From Sulfurimonas sp. (GTDB lineage: Bacteria > Campylobacterota > Campylobacteria > Campylobacterales > Sulfurimonadaceae), in the NCBI GenBank assembly GCA_026987995.1, contig JALSMC010000095.1, positions 1-19,931 of the forward strand: 19,931 nt of DNA, in the 5' to 3' direction. The notes beneath the pieces were generated by a model. It ran no database searches. It worked only from the letters and a program-made list of their open reading frames with translations, and was not told the DNA's origin. Every line of letters starts with the position of its first letter. The stretch's first letter is position 1. Positions 15,349 through 19,931 of the stretch are shown here, piece by piece. A program made the position numbers and the translations under genes.

Positions 15349-16205
15349 GGTATTTTCTTCTCCTTTTGAAATATTTCGTCATAATTTTGTTGTGTCCACT
15401 TTATAAACCAAAATGGATTTACATTTCTGTGTATAAATCGTATTTCGTAGTGTAGATGTGGTCCATTACTCATTCCTGTATTACCAGTATAGGCTATGAG
15501 TGTGCCTTTTTTTACAAATGAGCCTGATTTTACCACAGTTTTGTTTAAATGCCCGTAGTATGATTTGAAACCATAGGAGTGTTCTAGTATGACTAAACGG
15601 CCAAAACCACTTCTTTTATGGTATCCTGACCATTCTACTATAGCATCTGCTGGTGCATAAACAGGAGTATTCATAGCAGCTTTCATATCACTACCCCGAT
15701 GGAACTCGCGTTTTCCTAAGGTTGGATGTATTCTGTAGCCATATTTACTTGTTATCCCATGATACTCAATTGGTGAGCCATTTGGTATGAGTTGCATGAG
15801 TACTGCTCGTTGCTGTGAGTCTATTTTTGTAGCACTTACTCGCTCTTCTATTGAGGAATCCGACATCGGTTTTAGGCCTATAAGTTCTTCAATTTCTGAG
15901 AGTGAATCTGAGAGTTCAAGAAGTTCTCGTTTTTTTCTATCGAGTGAACTATTTGTCGCTTGCATATTTCTTTGCAAGGCAATATTTCTCTCTTTTATAT
16001 CTTCATAAGCGCTTTGAACTCCATCACGTTTTAACTCTATCGCTTCAACACTATTATTAAGATAAAGAATTGTTCCTACGGCTATAAAAACCATGCTAAG
16101 TATAAATAAAGAGGCATACAGAAGTGCTTTAGTCACAAAACGGTGAACATTAAACTGTTTGACACCATTATCATCGTGAATAGTAACTGTAAAATGATTA
16201 TTCAC
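15252..16205 (-). CDS. M23 (LytM-type) peptidoglycan endopeptidase, Csd1/Pgp3-like
   Basis: A 317-residue envelope protein: a cytoplasmic N-tail (1-23), one membrane helix (about 24-49), a coiled coil (about 52-110) and a periplasmic M23 domain (about 150-265). Zinc ligands His169 and Asp173 (FHRGSD) and His252 (HLHYE) are present, as are His209, His219 (YYGHL) and His250, so it appears catalytically competent, unlike inactive Csd2-type relatives. The start codon is GTG, preceded by AAGG six bases upstream, and overlaps the folC end by eight bases. The C-terminal 31-32 residues, partly an amphipathic Gln-rich helix, are encoded by bases that also encode the start of the bactofilin. It probably trims peptide cross-links to set cell curvature. 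H. pylori has two such genes in this place; only one is seen here. Confidence 0.93.
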   Translation of the reverse strand: MNNHFTVTIHDDNGVKQFNVHRFVTKALLYASLFILSMVFIAVGTILYLNNSVEAIELKRDGVQSAYEDIKERNIALQRNMQATNSSLDRKKRELLELSDSLSEIEELIGLKPMSDSSIEERVSATKIDSQQRAVLMQLIPNGSPIEYHGITSKYGYRIHPTLGKREFHRGSDMKAAMNTPVYAPADAIVEWSGYHKRSGFGRLVILEHSYGFKSYYGHLNKTVVKSGSFVKKGTLIAYTGNTGMSNGPHLHYEIRFIHRNVNPFWFIKWTQQNYDEIFQKEKKIPWQSLIMATAHLRIQTTRIQQSLQQVQKLKEK

Positions 16206-17343
16206 TTAGGACCTTTAAAAAAGTTTCGGCTACACTAAATGAACCAAATACTAGATATTTTTTATTATTATCAATTTTTTTAAATATTTTATTTTCTATC
16301 TTCATATCGTTTAATACTTTTTGCATTACACTAGTAGACTCAGCCCTTTCATCGATAATTTTTATAATCTCTACATCATTAATAATTGGCTTTAAAACAG
16401 TTAAAATTTCTTTATAGTTTTTATCTCTGTAACTATTATAGACTAAAGTATATTTAAATTCTTTTAAACTCTCCAAAATTGCTTTTGCTGCAAGTGTGTT
16501 ATGTCCTACATCGAGTAAAATATTTTCTCTGATTTGAGTGAGTCGTCCATAAAGTTTAGCATTGTTAAAGTTCTCTACTTTGTACTCTATATTTAAAAAC
16601 TTTAATGCACTTATTGCCAAGGTGAGGTTCTCTTTTAGGTATGGGACTAGGCTATTGTTTTTTGAAATTTCATCTATCTTTTCTCTATCTTGTGCTTGAA
16701 TATAAGTCATGACATTTTTTATAGAAACATCGTTTTTTGCTTCGAGTTCTTCTACTACAGTATAAACATCATTATACTTTTGAGTAGCAATAATTGCATC
16801 TTTTTGTATAGCATTTAACTTAGTTCTTGCTATGGCTTTTATTGTAGAACCTAAAAATGCTTCATGGTCTATGCCTATTGGTGTCACTAGAGTTAGTACT
16901 TTAGGGAATACTGCTGTAGCATCATGTTCTCCACCAAGTCCTGCTTCTAAAACAACATAATCCATATCTTTATATATAAGTAAGGCTAAAAATGTTGTGT
17001 ATTCAAAATAACTAAGAGAATCCGCATCTTCTTGAGAGAGAATTTTTAAAAGTTGTTCATGTGTAGTATTTAAAACTGCATTACTTACACAAGTACCATT
17101 GAGCCAGATACGTTCATTGAACTCTAAAATATGCGGGGAGGTGTAATGTCCAACATAATAAGAAAGATTATTGAGGGCTGTTGCAAGGAATCTACCTGTA
17201 GTACCCTTACCGTTTGTTCCGATAAGATGAATAATTTTTGGAATTTTTAGTCTATTTCTAATTTTTTCATAGACTCTTGGCATACGTGCATAGTCTATTT
17301 TCTCATAAAAAAGAGGTTTCTTAGCTAAAAAAGTCTCTAACAC
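16198..17343 (-). CDS. folC: folylpolyglutamate / dihydrofolate synthase
   Basis: A Mur-ligase-related enzyme that adds glutamate to folates and probably also to dihydropteroate. It has 381 residues, slightly shorter than E. coli FolC (422). Motifs: ATP loop IGTNGKGTTGRF (41-52), YTSPHILEFNERI (67-79), LEAGLGGEHDAT (132-143), TPIGIDHEAFLG (154-165), and LDVGHN near the start of the C-terminal domain. In the usual EVGLGGRLDAT motif the Arg-Leu pair is Glu-His here. The start is GTG; its first G is the last base of the upstream stop (TAGTG), and no Shine-Dalgarno sequence is seen, so translation is likely coupled to the cyclase gene. The KTKLNAIQ-like segment (ARTKLNAIQ) replaces the usual EKAGI, in line with divergent versions from this phylum. 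Confidence 0.93.
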   Translation of the reverse strand: MLETFLAKKPLFYEKIDYARMPRVYEKIRNRLKIPKIIHLIGTNGKGTTGRFLATALNNLSYYVGHYTSPHILEFNERIWLNGTCVSNAVLNTTHEQLLKILSQEDADSLSYFEYTTFLALLIYKDMDYVVLEAGLGGEHDATAVFPKVLTLVTPIGIDHEAFLGSTIKAIARTKLNAIQKDAIIATQKYNDVYTVVEELEAKNDVSIKNVMTYIQAQDREKIDEISKNNSLVPYLKENLTLAISALKFLNIEYKVENFNNAKLYGRLTQIRENILLDVGHNTLAAKAILESLKEFKYTLVYNSYRDKNYKEILTVLKPIINDVEIIKIIDERAESTSVMQKVLNDMKIENKIFKKIDNNKKYLVFGSFSVAETFLKVLSE

Positions 17344-18896
17344 TACTTTTTCTTATACTCTACTCTATTTCTACCATTTGTCTTAGCTACATAAAGATAC
17401 TCATCAGCAGAATTAAGAGTAGCACTTAGAGAAATATGTTTTTTTCGCTCAGAAACACCTGAACTTACAGTTACACTTATGCGTTTTCCTTTATACATAA
17501 AACGAGCTTTTTCTACATGCTTTCGTACTTTTTCGGCAAACATAACTCCACCTTTCGTATCTGTTTCACTGAGAATAGCCAAAAATTCTTCCCCTCCAAA
17601 ACGTCCTACAACATCAACAGTGCGACACTCTTTTTTGAGTATTTTAGCAAACGCGACAAGAACAGCATCTCCAGCATCATGTCCAAAAGTATCATTTACA
17701 TCTTTAAATTTATCTAAATCAAACATAACAACAGAAAAGTTTCTCTTATAGCGTTTAAACTCTGCTTCTTTTATCTCCATAAAATCATCAAGTGCACGAC
17801 GGTTATAGAGTTTTGTAAGGAAATCTTCTTTGGACTCTTCTTTTGCTGCAGCTAACTCTTTTTCTAACTTTTTAACTTTTATTGAAAGTGCGTTTACTTC
17901 ACCACTATGATTTTTTAAGTCTTTACTGAGGAGTTGTGTATTTTCTTCTAAGGCAATTGCAATAGTATAAAGTTTTTTATGTGCTGCTTTAAAGTTTGTA
18001 ATAGGGTCTTCACCATAAGCTTCTAGCTCTTTTTTTATAGACTGAATCTCTTCATTTGAGTTGTCTGATTTCTCTATCATATCTATCAAACGTAGGCTTA
18101 GTTTATCTAAAACACCATCGATAGATTCAACCATCTCTTTAACACTCTCTTTATCAAGTGCTATTCTAAGCGATATAGCTGTTTTTATCTCTTGTTCTAT
18201 ACTTTCACTATCAAGTAAACTTGGGTTTTGACGAATTTTTACACTTACATTTGCTATGGTATCATTCACACTAGAAGCGATTGATGGCACAAATGATGAC
18301 ACAAGTAACTTAGAGACTTTTTCTAAAACAGAACTACTCTCCACCATAGAAGTGCTACCTGCTTCTAAATTCAATGCCTCTATACTTTTCTTTAGGTCAC
18401 TACTATTAACACTTCCTAAAGCTTTAAGTTTTTGCAAAAAAGTGTCATCGTATGTTGTTAAAAAGTTTACCCATCTTTGTCTAAAACTATCTATTTGCTC
18501 AGACTTGGCACCTGCTCCTAAAATATCTATAGTTTTTTTAGCCAACTCTGCTGCTTCTTTATTATGTAAAACTTCTACAACCTGAAGGATTCTTTTTGTA
18601 AGTAAGTTTTGAGCTTCAATAGTTTGAGTAGCTTGATTAGGGTTTGTACGGTTAAGCTTAGAGATGATAAAACGTACAAATTCATGCTCTGTTTTGATGT
18701 GGTAATTTTTAAGATCTTTTTGAAACTCAGAGTTTAAGGACTTTGTAAATTTTTCTAAATGATTACAATCTTCTACATTCATTCCGGCTTTTTTTGCCTC
18801 TTTACAAAAAGCTTCTGCATAGAAGTCAGGTGTAAGTAGTTTTCCCTCTAATTTTAATCTTTTAACTGCATTGTTTATAATAGCTTGTATAGTCAT
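17343..18896 (-). CDS. diguanylate cyclase (GGDEF) with long helical N-terminus
   Basis: Makes the second messenger c-di-GMP. 517 residues without a membrane helix, so it is predicted to be cytoplasmic. Residues 1-320 are almost wholly helical and not recognised as a named sensor domain. A coiled coil (about 325-357) leads to the GGDEF domain: DFLTKLYNRRALD at 358-370, FDLDKFKDVNDTFGHDAGD at 392-410, active site GGEEF at 434-438, and an inhibitory-site RxxD at 425-428 exactly five residues before it. The active and feedback sites are both intact, so it should be an active, product-inhibited enzyme. AAGGGA precedes the ATG, and the lptE stop lies nine bases upstream. It separates lptE from folC. 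I recall an uncharacterised gene at this spot in C. jejuni, and none with GGDEF in H. pylori. Confidence 0.93.
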   Translation of the reverse strand: MTIQAIINNAVKRLKLEGKLLTPDFYAEAFCKEAKKAGMNVEDCNHLEKFTKSLNSEFQKDLKNYHIKTEHEFVRFIISKLNRTNPNQATQTIEAQNLLTKRILQVVEVLHNKEAAELAKKTIDILGAGAKSEQIDSFRQRWVNFLTTYDDTFLQKLKALGSVNSSDLKKSIEALNLEAGSTSMVESSSVLEKVSKLLVSSFVPSIASSVNDTIANVSVKIRQNPSLLDSESIEQEIKTAISLRIALDKESVKEMVESIDGVLDKLSLRLIDMIEKSDNSNEEIQSIKKELEAYGEDPITNFKAAHKKLYTIAIALEENTQLLSKDLKNHSGEVNALSIKVKKLEKELAAAKEESKEDFLTKLYNRRALDDFMEIKEAEFKRYKRNFSVVMFDLDKFKDVNDTFGHDAGDAVLVAFAKILKKECRTVDVVGRFGGEEFLAILSETDTKGGVMFAEKVRKHVEKARFMYKGKRISVTVSSGVSERKKHISLSATLNSADEYLYVAKTNGRNRVEYKKK

Positions 18897-18905
18897 ATTA
18901 TTCCC

Positions 18906-19427
18906 TTATTTTACTTGTGAACCCTCGGCTGAGACTTGTGCAACAAATGCCGAAATAGCTTTAAATGAGCTAAACTTAATAGCATCAAAACGTTCTTGTT
19001 CTGTGAGTATAGAATTTGGAAGAACAGGAAAGTCATAGGTTCCAACTGCCGTATAGTTCTTTTTTATATCTTTACTCTCACGTGTAATCCTTAAAGTAAT
19101 TCTAGCACGATATCCGATAATAAAACCATTAGTATCATACTGAACTGGTGTATACGATGGTATACTCATTCGTAAAATCAAGTGTGTATTTGAATAACGT
19201 CTTTGAACTAAAGAAGAATGGAAAATCTCTATAACAGCCTTATCAACAGCATCTTTAATTATCACACTGTTTTCAGGGTCTGTTTGTGAGATAACTACAC
19301 TCGTACTTACCCTATTACCCAATACTTCACGGGCATACTTCGAACTTGGTTTATATCCACAGCCAACCACACCTATTATTATCAATGTTAATAAAAATAG
19401 TATAACTACTTGTGAATATTTTATCAA
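18906..19427 (-). CDS. lptE: LPS-assembly lipoprotein LptE
   Basis: Outer-membrane lipoprotein that plugs the LptD channel for lipopolysaccharide insertion. 173 residues. The N-terminus is a lipoprotein signal: a hydrophobic run 7-20 and lipobox VVGC with Cys23, followed by GYKP, a common start of mature LptE. The rest is a small alpha/beta domain with no catalytic motif. The call rests on this layout and on the leuS-lptE gene order, which is widespread in Proteobacteria. The start codon is TTG with AAGG about seven bases upstream, and lies two bases after the leuS stop; no ATG would keep the whole signal peptide. Confidence 0.8.
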   Translation of the reverse strand: MIKYSQVVILFLLTLIIIGVVGCGYKPSSKYAREVLGNRVSTSVVISQTDPENSVIIKDAVDKAVIEIFHSSLVQRRYSNTHLILRMSIPSYTPVQYDTNGFIIGYRARITLRITRESKDIKKNYTAVGTYDFPVLPNSILTEQERFDAIKFSSFKAISAFVAQVSAEGSQVK

Positions 19428-19429
19428 GT

Positions 19430-19931
19430 TTAGCCTTTTACCACTAAGTTTACAAGTTTTTTAGGAACAACTATCTCTTTTACTATTGTCTTACCCTCTA
19501 GCCATTTTTCAACTTTAGCCTTAGCAAGTGCTAAGATTTCCTCTTTAGTAGCATCAAGTTCTACTTCTATCTCTCCACGATTTTTACCGTTAATAGCCAC
19601 CCCTAAAACAAAACTATCTTCAATAAATACTTCTTCTAATATCTCTTGTTTTGTTAGGTTGTTAAGTGAGAAGTACTCGTTTGAGATGTCCCAACAAGTA
19701 TGTGGAATTACAGGTTCCATTATAGAAGCAAGTATCCAGTACCCCTCACTCCATACATCTGCGTTTGATTGTACATTAAGTGCATTCATCGCTTCCATAA
19801 CTCCAGCAATCATCGTGTTAAATGTATAACGTTCTGCAAAAACTTCTTCACTGCGTTTGAGTGCTTCGTAAACTTTTTTACGAGCAAGTTTTTCTTCCTT
19901 TTTTAAAGAAGCATGGTCTATCTTTGGTTTT
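19430..19931 (-). CDS. leuS: leucyl-tRNA synthetase, C-terminal part
   Basis: The 3' end of a gene entering from the right edge: 166 residues and a stop, open through 19931. The sequence matches the anticodon-binding domain and C-terminal extension of LeuRS: an Arg/Lys/Glu-rich helix leading to [19 protein letters not shown], then [28 protein letters not shown] (the C-terminal domain), and the typical ending [17 protein letters not shown] shorter reading from the internal Met at 19813 would be an artefact, because the frame stays open upstream. The gene attaches leucine to its tRNA and stands first in the visible operon, with lptE starting two bases after its stop. Confidence 0.93.
   Translation of the reverse strand, partial: KPKIDHASLKKEEKLARKKVYEALKRSEEVFAERYTFNTMIAGVMEAMNALNVQSNADVWSEGYWILASIMEPVIPHTCWDISNEYFSLNNLTKQEILEEVFIEDSFVLGVAINGKNRGEIEVELDATKEEILALAKAKVEKWLEGKTIVKEIVVPKKLVNLVVKG

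Noticed and set aside
15209..15406. Plus-strand frame across the M23/bactofilin overlap
   Set aside because: The region is already coding in two minus-strand frames with strong family matches. The plus frame has no promoter or ribosome site, so a third gene is not credible.
19430..19813. A separate 127-residue gene starting at Met 19813
   Set aside because: The frame continues upstream to the window edge with clear LeuRS sequence, so the Met is internal to leuS.

Overview
This is an AT-rich, very compact chromosomal segment from a member of the Campylobacterota (Epsilonproteobacteria), most likely a free-living Sulfurimonas-type organism. Three things point there. The promoters have an extended -10 (TGnTATAAT-like), often after a T-rich stretch and with no clear -35. 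Mfd, MurD and FolC have the short or divergent forms of this phylum. The minus-strand block leuS-lptE-GGDEF-folC-M23 peptidase-bactofilin-mfd matches, from memory, the H. pylori leuS-HP1546-folC-csd2-csd1-ccmA-mfd neighbourhood, with differences noted below. The species cannot be fixed from the sequence. No rRNA, tRNA, CRISPR array, insertion sequence or gene-free stretch over 300 bases was seen.

Layout. (1) 1-782, minus: 5' part of a soluble VirD4/TraG-like P-loop ATPase running off the left edge. (2) 898-1938, plus: a short MCP-like membrane protein divergent from it, with a promoter that implies a leaderless mRNA. (3) 2052-5359, plus: rho-murI-murD, tightly packed; MurI makes D-glutamate and MurD attaches it to UDP-MurNAc-L-Ala. 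(4) 5406-8105, plus: a P2A-type (Ca2+-ATPase-like) pump with its own promoter. (5) 8156-9883, plus: dnaX. (6) 9880-11145: three small genes: a CI-like HTH protein (minus), a two-TM HAMP-like orphan (minus) and a Ser/Lys/Asn-rich protein of unknown function (plus). This is the most lineage-specific part of the window. (7) 11142-19931, minus: one probable operon in the order leuS (3' part) - lptE - diguanylate cyclase - folC - M23 peptidase - bactofilin (ccmA) - mfd - ymdB. Its junctions are all gaps of 17 nt or less, or overlaps.

How the genes work together. The left block joins transcription termination with peptidoglycan precursor synthesis. The right operon joins outer-membrane LPS assembly (lptE), a c-di-GMP enzyme, folate synthesis, a peptidoglycan-trimming peptidase with its bactofilin scaffold (the helical cell-shape module of H. 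pylori and C. jejuni), transcription-coupled repair and a YmdB phosphodiesterase. The M23 and bactofilin genes overlap by 97 nt in different frames. Two convergent gene pairs share palindromic stop tetranucleotides (CTAG, TTAA). No convincing intrinsic terminator was found, which fits dependence on Rho.

Nothing here is a clear new defence or mobile system. The observations most worth following up are the 97-nt M23/bactofilin overlap, the diguanylate cyclase placed inside the envelope/cell-shape operon, the C-terminally short MCP with a leaderless promoter, the small HTH gene with a palindrome on its own promoter, and the chromosomal VirD4-like ATPase without membrane segments.
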